A stretch of 30,801 nt of DNA, from the NCBI GenBank assembly GCA_005800965.1, contig SYEA01000051.1:1-30801 (forward strand), in the 5' to 3' direction. This stretch comes from Actinomycetota bacterium (lineage in GTDB: Bacteria; Actinomycetota; Acidimicrobiia; Acidimicrobiales; Ilumatobacteraceae). The notes below the pieces were generated by a model. The model saw only the letters and a list, made by a program, of their open reading frames with translations, was not told the origin of the DNA and did not search any database. Positions 16,453-23,702 of this stretch are shown here, piece after piece. The position numbers and the translations under genes were made by a program. Positions within the stretch are counted from its first letter, which is position 1; every line of letters starts with the position of its first letter.

Positions 16453-16539
16453 CCACCCAACGTGAGGGTCGTCCCACGGTCTGCGGGTAGAGACCACGCT
16501 GGGTGGTCACACTACCTGTTTGAGTGAGAAATTACTCAA
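16453..16539 (+). promoter_or_regulatory. Structured leader upstream of the M23 peptidase gene
   Basis: Between the TetR stop (16415) and the peptidase ATG (16595) lies a 179-base gap rich in complementary segments. A long stem pairs 16453-16464 with 16495-16506 (CCACCCA-A-CGTG with CACG-C-TGGGTGG, one mismatch). Inside are two small hairpins: GGG/CCC around TCGT (16466-16475) and GTCT/AGAC (16479-16494), giving a three-way-junction shape. A further perfect 6-bp hairpin TTGAGT/ACTCAA follows (16520-16539). Such a layout fits a cis-regulatory RNA. I could not match it to a known class. Confidence 0.45.
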
Positions 16540-16550
16540 GTTGTTGCCCT

Positions 16551-16586
16551 GTGAGCCGATCCCTTGTGCGGATCTCACACAAGGAG
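16551..16586 (+). promoter_or_regulatory. Two alternative hairpins controlling the M23 ribosome-binding site
   Basis: Hairpin A: CCTTGTG (16562-16568) pairs perfectly with CACAAGG (16578-16584) and buries the AAGGAG ribosome-binding site (16581-16586), which lies eight bases before ATG 16595. Hairpin B: GTGA plus GATCC (16551-16554, 16558-16562) pairs with GGATC plus TCAC (16570-16578), nine pairs with a three-base bulge. B places the 5' arm of A in its loop, so A and B exclude each other. This is the arrangement expected of a translational on/off switch. Confidence 0.5.
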
Positions 16587-16594
16587 CACTACCC

Positions 16595-17953
16595 ATGGTT
16601 CTCACCGCACTCGCTACCACAGTTCTTATCAGCCTGGCCGCCCAAGGCGTCGGCAGCGCGGCTCAGGGTTCTTCGAACCCCACCACGTCACAGGCCTCCA
16701 CCTCTGCCACCGGCAGCGTCACCCAGAACCGCTACCCCCAGTTTGGCGACAACAACAGCGATGTCGTGCGCCTGCAGCAAGCAATGATCGTGCGCGGGTT
16801 CACCCTGAAAGGTGGGGTCGATGGTGAATTCTCGGCTCGCACTCGGGCCACCTTGCGCAACCTGCAAAAGGCCGTGGGTCTTCGTGCCACTGGCGTTGTT
16901 GACGAACGCACTGCTCGCTTCTTGGGTCTCATCACCGTTGCTCGATTGACACCAGAGACGTTGCCAAAAGCCGGTGACACCGGTGATGCCGTGTGGGCAG
17001 TACAGCAAGCCTTGATCAACAACGGCGTCGAGGTCAAAGGTGGCGCCGATGCCCACTTCGGTCTCGCCACCACGGTTGCACTCGCTACTTACCAGAGTCG
17101 CAACAAGTTGCCGGTTACCAAAACACTTACGCACGCCACGGCATTCTCCCTTGGTCTGGTTGATACTGCCCCAGCACCAGTCGCCGTAGCAGCGCCAGTA
17201 ACCCGATCGGTTGTGGCCCAGCCAGTAGCAGTTGCTGCTCCTGCTACAGCCGCCCCTGCTGTTGCAAGTAGTGCAACACAACTGAGTGTCAACGGGTTGC
17301 CCTCACGCGGCCAAAGTGGTGATGCTGTTCGCTTAGTGCAGCAGACACTCATCAATAACGGCATCGAAGTCAAAGGTGGCGCCGACGGCGTCTTTGGTCT
17401 TGCTACAGCTATTGCGCTGGGCAATTTTCAGGCCAGCCGCGGTTTGCACACTTCGCAAATGCTCGACTTCCCCACTGCTCAGGCTCTTGGCCTGATTCCT
17501 TCACTCGAGTCGCTCGGAATCCCCACCATTCAGGTGTTCCCGGTGCAGGGTCGCTGTTCATTCACCAACACCTGGCAGGAATCGCGCGGTACCCGCCTGC
17601 ACGAAGGTGTGGACATCATTGCCCCGAAAGGCAACCTGATCTATGCAGTAGTTGATGGCACCATCACTCGCGTGTACAACAACGCCAGTATGACAGGCAA
17701 CGGTGTGCGACTCACCCAAGCCGACGGCACCTACTTCTTCTATGCCCACCTTGACACCATTGCACCAAATATTGCAGTTGGTACGACAGTGAAGGCTGGT
17801 CAGATCCTGGGCACCAATGGTGCAACAGGCAATACGGGCACTGCCCACTTGCACTTCGAGGTGCACCCACGCGGTGGAGCTCCGATTGACCCAACGCCCA
17901 TCGTGGCTGCGGTGAATGCCTGCCACATCACGGACGCACGCCCACAACCGTAA
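16595..17953 (+). CDS. Secreted M23 peptidase with three peptidoglycan-binding domains
   Basis: A 452-residue exported cell-wall hydrolase. A hydrophobic N-terminal signal (1-23) is followed by a Ser/Thr-rich spacer. Three PG_binding_1 domains lie at about 50-112, 125-190 and 235-300; the second and third are separated by an Ala/Pro/Val linker (191-228). The C-terminal M23 (LytM) domain at about 320-440 has the full zinc set: H336 and D340 (RLHEGVDI), H385 (AHLDT) and H418/H420 (AHLHFEVH). It should therefore be an active endopeptidase cutting peptide cross-links. It probably helps cell separation or wall remodelling. The start is fixed by AAGGAG eight bases upstream. A structured leader precedes it and a large stem-loop follows. 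Confidence 0.93.
   Translation: MVLTALATTVLISLAAQGVGSAAQGSSNPTTSQASTSATGSVTQNRYPQFGDNNSDVVRLQQAMIVRGFTLKGGVDGEFSARTRATLRNLQKAVGLRATGVVDERTARFLGLITVARLTPETLPKAGDTGDAVWAVQQALINNGVEVKGGADAHFGLATTVALATYQSRNKLPVTKTLTHATAFSLGLVDTAPAPVAVAAPVTRSVVAQPVAVAAPATAAPAVASSATQLSVNGLPSRGQSGDAVRLVQQTLINNGIEVKGGADGVFGLATAIALGNFQASRGLHTSQMLDFPTAQALGLIPSLESLGIPTIQVFPVQGRCSFTNTWQESRGTRLHEGVDIIAPKGNLIYAVVDGTITRVYNNASMTGNGVRLTQADGTYFFYAHLDTIAPNIAVGTTVKAGQILGTNGATGNTGTAHLHFEVHPRGGAPIDPTPIVAAVNACHITDARPQP
17033..17385 (+). repeat. Internal duplication of peptidoglycan-binding domains
   Basis: The second and third peptidoglycan-binding domains share 30 of 45 aligned residues by my count (LPxxGxxGDAVxxVQQxL, then INNGxEVKGGAD, FGLAT). 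At DNA level the 17 bases GTCAAAGGTGGCGCCGA occur identically at 17033-17049 and 17369-17385. The first domain is more diverged. This points to a fairly recent domain duplication within the gene. Confidence 0.8.
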
Positions 17954-17972
17954 GCGAACAAGATCTCGGTGC

Positions 17973-17986
17973 TTCGTCGCGACGAA
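17973..17986. repeat. Perfect 14-bp palindrome
   Basis: TTCGTCGCGACGAA is fully self-complementary. It lies 19 bases after the peptidase stop and just before the larger stem-loop at 17998-18043, in the gap between two convergent genes. It may be part of a compound termination region or a protein-binding site; neither is shown. Confidence 0.5.
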
Positions 17987-17997
17987 CACCTGAGTAC

Positions 17998-18043
17998 CCA
18001 CCGCGGGGTGGCGCGATGTGAGAACCACGTCGCTCCGCGGTGG
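17998..18043. terminator. Large stem-loop between convergent genes
   Basis: CCACCGCGG (17998-18006) pairs perfectly with CCGCGGTGG (18035-18043). Inside, GCGATGTG pairs with CACGTCGC over eight positions including one G-T wobble, leaving a short AGAAC loop. It lies between the peptidase stop (17953) and the phosphatase stop (18048), so it could end transcription in both directions. There is no T-run on either side, so it is not a standard intrinsic terminator; it may act as an RNA end barrier or with Rho. Confidence 0.55.
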
Positions 18044-18047
18044 CGGG

Positions 18048-18725
18048 TTAGTAGGTGTAGTCCGAACTCTCTAAATGCGAGTTATCTGCCAGCCGAGTGA
18101 GGCTGAAGGTGAAGCCGTCTCCCAGTTGCAACGCCTCAAGGCGGCTGATCGTGGCGTGACCAATCACGAATCGCTCCCACTCCCAAGGGGTTGGGGCCAA
18201 TCCGAGCAGATGACAAATCAGCACACTGTTGGTGCCAGCGTGGGCCACGAAGGCCACACGATCGCCCGGTTCATCAATATGCCATACCGGCAGCTCATGA
18301 TCGGTGCGATAGATACCACGCTGGGCGAAAAACTCGTTTGCTCCCTTGTGGATGCGTTTGGTGAAATCGCTGACGGCTTCGCCACCTTCTAAGCCAGCCC
18401 AGCGCTCGGCGGCTGGCCGACGCTTTTCTTCGCGATAAGCAGCTTCAGCTTTTTCTGCGGGGTTGCCCTGCCAGATTGGGCTGCGGATTTCTTCGAGCCA
18501 AGGCTCAATCACTTCGCCCCGACGCTGGGCATGCAAAATTGGGGCCGCCGTTTGCCGCGTACGCAGCAGTGGCGACACATACACATGGTCAAAATGCTCA
18601 GCCTCGAGCCGATCAGCCAAGCGGCGAGCCTGACGATGGCCACGCGCCGTTAACGGAGGGTTGTCTTGGCTGAAGCCATCGCGCACCCACTCGGGTTCAG
18701 CGTGGCGAATCAGAGTGATGAACAT
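18048..18725 (-). CDS. Histidine phosphatase superfamily protein
   Basis: A 225-residue member of the phosphoglycerate-mutase-like histidine phosphatase family. The phospho-acceptor motif is at the N-terminus (LIRHAEPEW, H8), followed by PLTARGHRQARRLADRL and VSPLLRTRQTAAPIL. The second catalytic histidine is in FVAHAGTNSVLICHLL. WLEEIRSPIWQG carries the usual acid residue. Substrate is unknown; it could act on sugar phosphates, nucleotides or phosphoproteins. It has no signal peptide. It starts nine bases after the lipoprotein stop, so it is probably the last gene of the ABC exporter operon. Confidence 0.88.
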   Translation of the reverse strand: MFITLIRHAEPEWVRDGFSQDNPPLTARGHRQARRLADRLEAEHFDHVYVSPLLRTRQTAAPILHAQRRGEVIEPWLEEIRSPIWQGNPAEKAEAAYREEKRRPAAERWAGLEGGEAVSDFTKRIHKGANEFFAQRGIYRTDHELPVWHIDEPGDRVAFVAHAGTNSVLICHLLGLAPTPWEWERFVIGHATISRLEALQLGDGFTFSLTRLADNSHLESSDYTY

Positions 18726-18734
18726 GCCCGCAGA

Positions 18735-19505
18735 CTACTGCGATGTGGTCGTAGTAACGAGCGCCGAGACTCCACAGTCAACGAAAGTTTGCCGAACAAT
18801 TTCTAAATATTCTTCATCGTCGACATCAACATCATCAAGGTTGCCCGAAGAACCGAACAACTCGAACATCTGTTGTCCGATGCATTGCGCTTGCGAGGCC
18901 TGCAACGCAATGTCATACGTTTCGCCAATGGCAAAGCCAAGTGTTTGCAGCTCAAGTGCGGTATCCGAGCCATCTTCAATGACGTCACGGCTGGGCTCCT
19001 CCACAATCTCGGGCAGTGGCAATGTTGTGCCAGTTAACGCAAAGCCCGGGTTGGTCGCGCTTCGGGCTAACTCGCATTGATCTATCAGAAAATCTTCCAC
19101 CGCAGCGAGTGCTTCGACCACCGACTTGTCGGTAAATGCCACACGGGCGCTTGCTACGCGCGCACTAGTCAAAGCGGCGATGGGATCAAAGCCAACCGTG
19201 TCCAGGCTCACGACTAACTGGCCGTATGCCGCCAGCAGCACCCCGAGCGGTTCGCGCAGCGAGCGAGGCGACACCTCGCGCATCACCGCAACCAGATCAG
19301 ACATTGAAACAACCGACTCCTGCAGCTCAAGTGATGTGGTGGTATCAAGTTCGCTGACTGCGCGCTCAACACGCTGTCGCGATGCAGCAAACAAAGTACC
19401 TTGCGTACATGCTTCGTCTAAGGACGCATCTCCACACCCAATCAGTAACACAGCAAGCAACGCAGTTGCCGCTGCGGCAGTCAGACGACTAACGAAAGAT
19501 GTCAC
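18735..19505 (-). CDS. Hypothetical lipoprotein
   Basis: A 256-residue exported protein with a lipoprotein signal peptide (hydrophobic AAAATALLAVLLIGC, cysteine about 24). The mature part is mostly helical and acidic. It contains paired cysteines (C33, C143), and a C-terminal stretch QCIGQQMFELFGSSG, then an acidic patch, then QTFVDCGV. That C-terminal pattern, with two cysteines around a short helix pair, is something I associate with small extracytoplasmic domains in Acidimicrobiia, but I cannot name it. Start GTG 19505 overlaps the stop of the upstream ABC gene by four bases (GTGA), so the two are translationally coupled. A role as an accessory protein of the exporter is inferred from this. 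Confidence 0.75.
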   Translation of the reverse strand: MTSFVSRLTAAAATALLAVLLIGCGDASLDEACTQGTLFAASRQRVERAVSELDTTTSLELQESVVSMSDLVAVMREVSPRSLREPLGVLLAAYGQLVVSLDTVGFDPIAALTSARVASARVAFTDKSVVEALAAVEDFLIDQCELARSATNPGFALTGTTLPLPEIVEEPSRDVIEDGSDTALELQTLGFAIGETYDIALQASQAQCIGQQMFELFGSSGNLDDVDVDDEEYLEIVRQTFVDCGVSALVTTTTSQ

Positions 19506-21340
19506 GAAGCACCTGCTGACGTATCACGCATTGTCTCTGTTGTTCCGGTTGCCATCAGCCACGACTCGTACATGCGGTAATACTCGCCTCGTTGCTGCAT
19601 GAGCTGATCGTGTGAGCCATCATCAACGATTCGGCCGTTGGCAAGCACCACCACACGATCGGCGCGAGCCGCAGTGGACAATCGATGAGCAATAGAAATG
19701 GTGGTGCGCCCTTGAGCCAGTTTGCGCAAGGCCCGTGCCAACCGCACTTCGGTGAGGGCATCAACCGAGGAAGTGGCTTCGTCCAGGATCAAAATGTCGG
19801 GGTTCACCAGCGAGGCGCGGAGCAAGGCCACCATCTGACGCTCTCCTGCCGACAGTGATTGCCCTCGCTGGCCCACCGGGGTTTCTAACCCCAGCGGTAA
19901 GTTGGCGACCCAGTCGTCGAGCTCGAGCCGCGAGACAGCGGCGCGCAGTTGTGCATCGGTCGACGCAGGTTGGGCAAAACGCAGGTTGTAGCTGATGGTG
20001 TCAGAAAACAGGAAAGGCTCTTGTGGCACCACGGTTAAACGATTGCGCAAATCCTCGTTGGCGACGTGCCGCACATTAACCGCCCCGATCGTCACGCGCC
20101 CCGCCGTGGGGTCAGCCAGACGGGCAATGAGCCGGGCGATGGTCGTTTTGCCAGAGCCCGATTCCCCCACTAACGCAACATGCTGGCCAGGTGCAATGGC
20201 AAGACTTAGTTGCAGCAGCACGTTGGTCGGCGCAGTTTCTTCCTCACGGGGTGCATAGGCAAACGTGACCTCGTGCAGTGACACCCCCAGTTGACCTGCG
20301 GGCAATGCCACAGGATTGCTTGCGGGTGGCGGCCCAATGGGCGTGTCGAGAATTCCCAATACGCGCCGCAAACCTGCCACGGCAGTTTGGGTTTGGTCGA
20401 TAACTTCGGTGAACTCAGCGATGGGTTCCAAGAATCGATAGGTCAAGAACATGAAACCCACCAATGACCCCGCGGTGAGACCAGCGGCTTCACCACGCCA
20501 CACCCCGATGCCCACCACGGCCACAACGGTAAGCACACTGAACACTTCACCCGAAGGAAACAAAAAAGCACCGATGATTCCTGCCCTTATCGACACCTTT
20601 GAGCGTTGTTTTGTGGCATGTTCGACTCGCTCGAGCGCTGGCTCGACTGCGTCGTAGGCCTGCAGTGTTTCGACACCCGACACAGTTTCGCTCATTGCTG
20701 AAAGCATCGAGCCGTTGCCTGCGCGCACCCGGTCGTAGGCCCGCACCAATCGTCGTTGCACCAAACGCAACACGATAATGAGCGGTGCAACGACGGCGAA
20801 AGCAACCAAGGCCAATACCCAGTCGTAGGCCAACATCGCGCAAGCGACTACGAACATCAACGACAAATTCAGCATCCATGACAACCCACCCCAGGAGAAG
20901 AACTGGGTGAGAGTTTCGATATCGCTCGTTACTCGTCCTACAAGTGCACCGCGGCGTTCATCGTTGTGGTCAGCCAAACTCAATCGATGGATGTGTTCAA
21001 ACAGCCTGACGCGTAAACCATAAAGCCCTCGCTCGGCTGAAGTGCCGAGGCGCTGCACAGCCGTGCGCTGACTGAACGCCGCAATCATCACGATGACTGC
21101 AGCAACGAGACAAAGCTGCACGATCAAATCGAGACGCACCACGCCGCCAACAAAACCCTTATCGATCGATTGCTGCATAACCACGGGAACCGCCACACGC
21201 CCTGTGGCGCCTACCAACGCCAGAAAAAACGTGAGCAACAGGCCTTTGCCGAGAGCGGGTGCTTCAACAATGCCCTGCCGTATGGTGTCAACTGCTCCAC
21301 GCCGCTGCACACCTTGTGTGATGTCATCGATCATGGTCAT
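19502..21340 (-). CDS. ABC exporter half-transporter, subunit with canonical Walker B
   Basis: A 612-residue fused membrane/ATPase protein of the MsbA/MdlB type. Six membrane helices occupy about 25-320. The ATPase domain follows, with Walker A GESGSGKTT, Q-loop VVPQEPFLFSDTI, signature LSAGERQ, Walker B ILILDEATSSVD with the catalytic glutamate, and H-loop ISIAHRLS with the switch histidine. The signature reads LSAGE rather than LSGGQ. Its ATG overlaps the stop of the partner gene by four bases, and its stop overlaps the lipoprotein start. With the partner it is predicted to form a heterodimer. Cargo is unknown; drugs, lipids, peptides and siderophores are all moved by this family. Confidence 0.93.
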   Translation of the reverse strand: MTMIDDITQGVQRRGAVDTIRQGIVEAPALGKGLLLTFFLALVGATGRVAVPVVMQQSIDKGFVGGVVRLDLIVQLCLVAAVIVMIAAFSQRTAVQRLGTSAERGLYGLRVRLFEHIHRLSLADHNDERRGALVGRVTSDIETLTQFFSWGGLSWMLNLSLMFVVACAMLAYDWVLALVAFAVVAPLIIVLRLVQRRLVRAYDRVRAGNGSMLSAMSETVSGVETLQAYDAVEPALERVEHATKQRSKVSIRAGIIGAFLFPSGEVFSVLTVVAVVGIGVWRGEAAGLTAGSLVGFMFLTYRFLEPIAEFTEVIDQTQTAVAGLRRVLGILDTPIGPPPASNPVALPAGQLGVSLHEVTFAYAPREEETAPTNVLLQLSLAIAPGQHVALVGESGSGKTTIARLIARLADPTAGRVTIGAVNVRHVANEDLRNRLTVVPQEPFLFSDTISYNLRFAQPASTDAQLRAAVSRLELDDWVANLPLGLETPVGQRGQSLSAGERQMVALLRASLVNPDILILDEATSSVDALTEVRLARALRKLAQGRTTISIAHRLSTAARADRVVVLANGRIVDDGSHDQLMQQRGEYYRMYESWLMATGTTETMRDTSAGAS

Positions 21341-23214
21341 GGATGTGATGTTTCGCCTGGGGCGCCGCGATCATGCTCGAAGGCGCTAATGAGCTGGTGA
21401 TATTGCGAATTTGACCTGACGAGATCTGCGTGGCTACCCATCGCCACAACCGCTCCATCCACCATGAAGGCCACCTCGTCGGCCAATGCAATGGTCGAAG
21501 GCCGAGACGCGACGATCAGGATGGTGATCATTCCGCCGAGCGCTTGCAGATTCTTCAGTACCGTGCCTTCGGTGGCAGGGTCAAGTGCTGACGTGGTGTC
21601 ATCCAGTAACAAGAGTTGGCTGCCCATCGCCAACGCTCTTGCCAAGGCGAGACGCTGGCGTTGACCACCGCTCAGGCTCACCCCGCGCTCACCGAGCTCG
21701 GTGTCCATACTCAAGCCCAACTCATCCACGAAATCGCTGGCTCCGGCAATCCGTAGGGCCTCGCGCAACTCGGTCTCACCCACCGGCGAACCCAGTGCCA
21801 AGTTGTAGCGCAGTGATTCTGCGAACAGAAATGCTTCTTGAAACACCAAGCCAACATTCCTCGTACCGAGCCGCACCTTACCCTCGTGTGGCGAAATGAG
21901 CCCCGCGATGAGATGCAACAACGTGGTTTTGCCCGCACCCGTTGCCCCAACTACGGCGACTGTTCGCCCCTTGTGTACCGTGAGATTCACGCCACGTAAA
22001 GCGTCTGTGCCTGCTGCGTGCGACACGCTCACGTTGACCAACTGCACCATGTCGTCGCCCATGTCGTCGCCCATGTCGTCGCCCATGTCGTCGCCCATGT
22101 CGCCAGTGGCACCGCTCGTACCTTTGGGTGTTCCAGCTTGCTCAATTGCATCCCGCGGGTTCGCCAACAGTGGCTCAAGCAAAATTTGTTGCACGCGATC
22201 CCAACCACTTATGGAGTGCGGAAGCTCACTGAACAAATAGCTCACGATGCGCAGCGGAAGCGACACGAGGGTGAAGAGATACACGAACGCCGACAGATCA
22301 CCGATGGTCATCGAGCCGCTACGTATCCGCAAAGCACCGAAAGCGATGAGCGCGATGTTGACCAATGACGGTGTGGCGTCAATGAGCGATTCAAAAGTCG
22401 AACGCAGACTCACCGCTTTGGTGCGAGCCACTTGGAGCCGACGCGAGATTACGGCGAGGCGCTCTGTTTCGCGATCTTCTGCACCGAAGGCTTTAACCAC
22501 GAGTACTCCATCAAAACTCTCGTGGGCTGCCTGCGAGAGTTCACCAAGTTCATCCTGGGCAACTCGATAGAAGCGGTCTACCTTGCGTTGGTACAGCACA
22601 TTCGTAGCCAACATTGTGGGCAACACCAAGAAGGCAAAGAGCCCGAGCCACAAATCGGTGTTAATGAGCCAGGCGCCAGCCGCGACGAGCAAAACCAGGA
22701 TGGATGTCGAAAAAGGCAACGGTGCCAAAAGTGCAATTGCGGCATCGGTGTCGGTGCCGGCGCGGGCTGCCACGTCGCCAGTCATGCGAGCCCGATGCCA
22801 AGCTGGCGGTTGGGTCATCATGTGTCGCAGCACTTTGTCGGCGATAGTTCTGGCTGTTGTCCATTCCAATATGCCTGCGAAAGACCGACGCACCACCACG
22901 CCCGCGGCACGCACGGTGCCTATCGCTACAACGATCAGCGAGGCAGACAACCAGGCGCCGAAACCCGCCGACCCAGTCGTGCCGGGTTCAAAACTTGGCA
23001 AAATCACGTCATCGATCATCAACTTCACGCCATATGACGATGCAACCGTGGCTATGGCAAACACGGCTGCGCCGCTCACTGCAATAAAAAAATAGCCAGT
23101 GTGAAAACTAACCAGCGCAAGAATCAGGTTCTTGGCTTGAGTGAAGCGATTTGGTGGTGAACTCACAGGTAGCGTTTCGGCAAATGCGGATTGCGACACG
23201 TTCCATTCTGTCAC
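21337..23214 (-). CDS. ABC exporter half-transporter, subunit with degenerate ATPase residues
   Basis: A 625-residue fused membrane/ATPase protein; helices at about 30-320, then a linker with a four-residue repeat, then the ATPase domain. Walker A GATGAGKTT and signature LSGGQRQ are canonical. The Walker B reads LLLLDDTTSALD, so aspartate replaces the catalytic glutamate, and the H-loop reads LIVASRPS, so serine replaces the switch histidine. These are the marks of the degenerate half of heterodimeric exporters. Start GTG 23214 would overlap a divergent gene by 31 bases; GTG 23166 in the same frame is an alternative that removes the overlap. First gene of the exporter-lipoprotein-phosphatase run. 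Confidence 0.92.
   Translation of the reverse strand: MTEWNVSQSAFAETLPVSSPPNRFTQAKNLILALVSFHTGYFFIAVSGAAVFAIATVASSYGVKLMIDDVILPSFEPGTTGSAGFGAWLSASLIVVAIGTVRAAGVVVRRSFAGILEWTTARTIADKVLRHMMTQPPAWHRARMTGDVAARAGTDTDAAIALLAPLPFSTSILVLLVAAGAWLINTDLWLGLFAFLVLPTMLATNVLYQRKVDRFYRVAQDELGELSQAAHESFDGVLVVKAFGAEDRETERLAVISRRLQVARTKAVSLRSTFESLIDATPSLVNIALIAFGALRIRSGSMTIGDLSAFVYLFTLVSLPLRIVSYLFSELPHSISGWDRVQQILLEPLLANPRDAIEQAGTPKGTSGATGDMGDDMGDDMGDDMGDDMVQLVNVSVSHAAGTDALRGVNLTVHKGRTVAVVGATGAGKTTLLHLIAGLISPHEGKVRLGTRNVGLVFQEAFLFAESLRYNLALGSPVGETELREALRIAGASDFVDELGLSMDTELGERGVSLSGGQRQRLALARALAMGSQLLLLDDTTSALDPATEGTVLKNLQALGGMITILIVASRPSTIALADEVAFMVDGAVVAMGSHADLVRSNSQYHQLISAFEHDRGAPGETSHP
22049..22102. repeat. 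12-bp tandem repeat, four perfect copies plus a partial
   Basis: ATGTCGTCGCCC is repeated perfectly four times (22049-22096), followed by a six-base partial copy. It lies inside the ABC exporter gene and encodes, on minus, a Gly-Asp-Asp-Met repeat in the linker between membrane and ATPase domains. The unit is a multiple of three, so gain or loss of copies keeps the frame and only changes linker length and acidity. Confidence 0.95.
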
Positions 23215-23696
23215 TCATCTGTGCAGCTATCGCGGTTATGTGGGTTTATGCGCTTGGCTTTGCATCAAAAGAAGCGGTGAACAAGATTGGCGATATCGAG
23301 TGGACGCAGCGTGCGGAGGTTCGCTGTAAACAGGCCGAACTACAGCGCATCGAACTTGCTGACTACCGCCTGATTACCGAACCAGGTACGGGTGGGTTAG
23401 CGGAGCGCGCCAACTTGGTAGACCGCGCTACGGACACACTGGTACAGATGTTGGCAGACCTACAAGCAGATATGCCCTCCGACGAAAAGGGTCGCGCACT
23501 CGTGCCGCTCTGGATCGCCGACTACAACATCTACATCAACGACCGCCGCGCCTACAGCGCGCAATTGCGCAACCAAAGCAATGCTCCATTTGCTGAAAGC
23601 ACCTACGAGGGCTTGCCCCTGGCCGAGCGCATCGCTACCTTCGCCGGCGACAACCGCATGCCGAGTTGCTCGCCACCTATCGACCTCTCGGTGTAG
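23184..23696 (+). CDS. Hypothetical membrane-anchored protein
   Basis: About 170 residues from ATG 23184. One hydrophobic N-terminal helix (about 8-27, SILSLICAAIAVMWVYALGF) acts as signal anchor. The rest is soluble and helical, with segments ANLVDRATDTLVQMLADLQ and PLWIADYNIYINDRRAYSAQL. It has three cysteines after the anchor region or within it. I do not recognise a family. The 5' end overlaps the longest form of the divergent ABC gene (GTG 23214). Upstream starts near 23151 would worsen the overlap, so ATG 23184 is preferred. It ends six bases from the convergent acyltransferase. Its place next to the exporter hints at a shared promoter region, but no functional link is visible. Confidence 0.65.
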   Translation: MRIATRSILSLICAAIAVMWVYALGFASKEAVNKIGDIEWTQRAEVRCKQAELQRIELADYRLITEPGTGGLAERANLVDRATDTLVQMLADLQADMPSDEKGRALVPLWIADYNIYINDRRAYSAQLRNQSNAPFAESTYEGLPLAERIATFAGDNRMPSCSPPIDLSV

Positions 23697-23702
23697 TACG
23701 CC

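Noticed and set aside
16430..16594. Assignment of the M23 leader to the c-di-AMP (ydaO/yuaA) riboswitch class
   Set aside because: The genomic context fits, but I could not find the conserved core segments of that class, so only an unclassified structured leader is reported.
22049..22102. CRISPR-like array
   Set aside because: The units are 12 bases, contiguous without spacers, and lie in frame inside an ABC gene; it is a coding tandem repeat.
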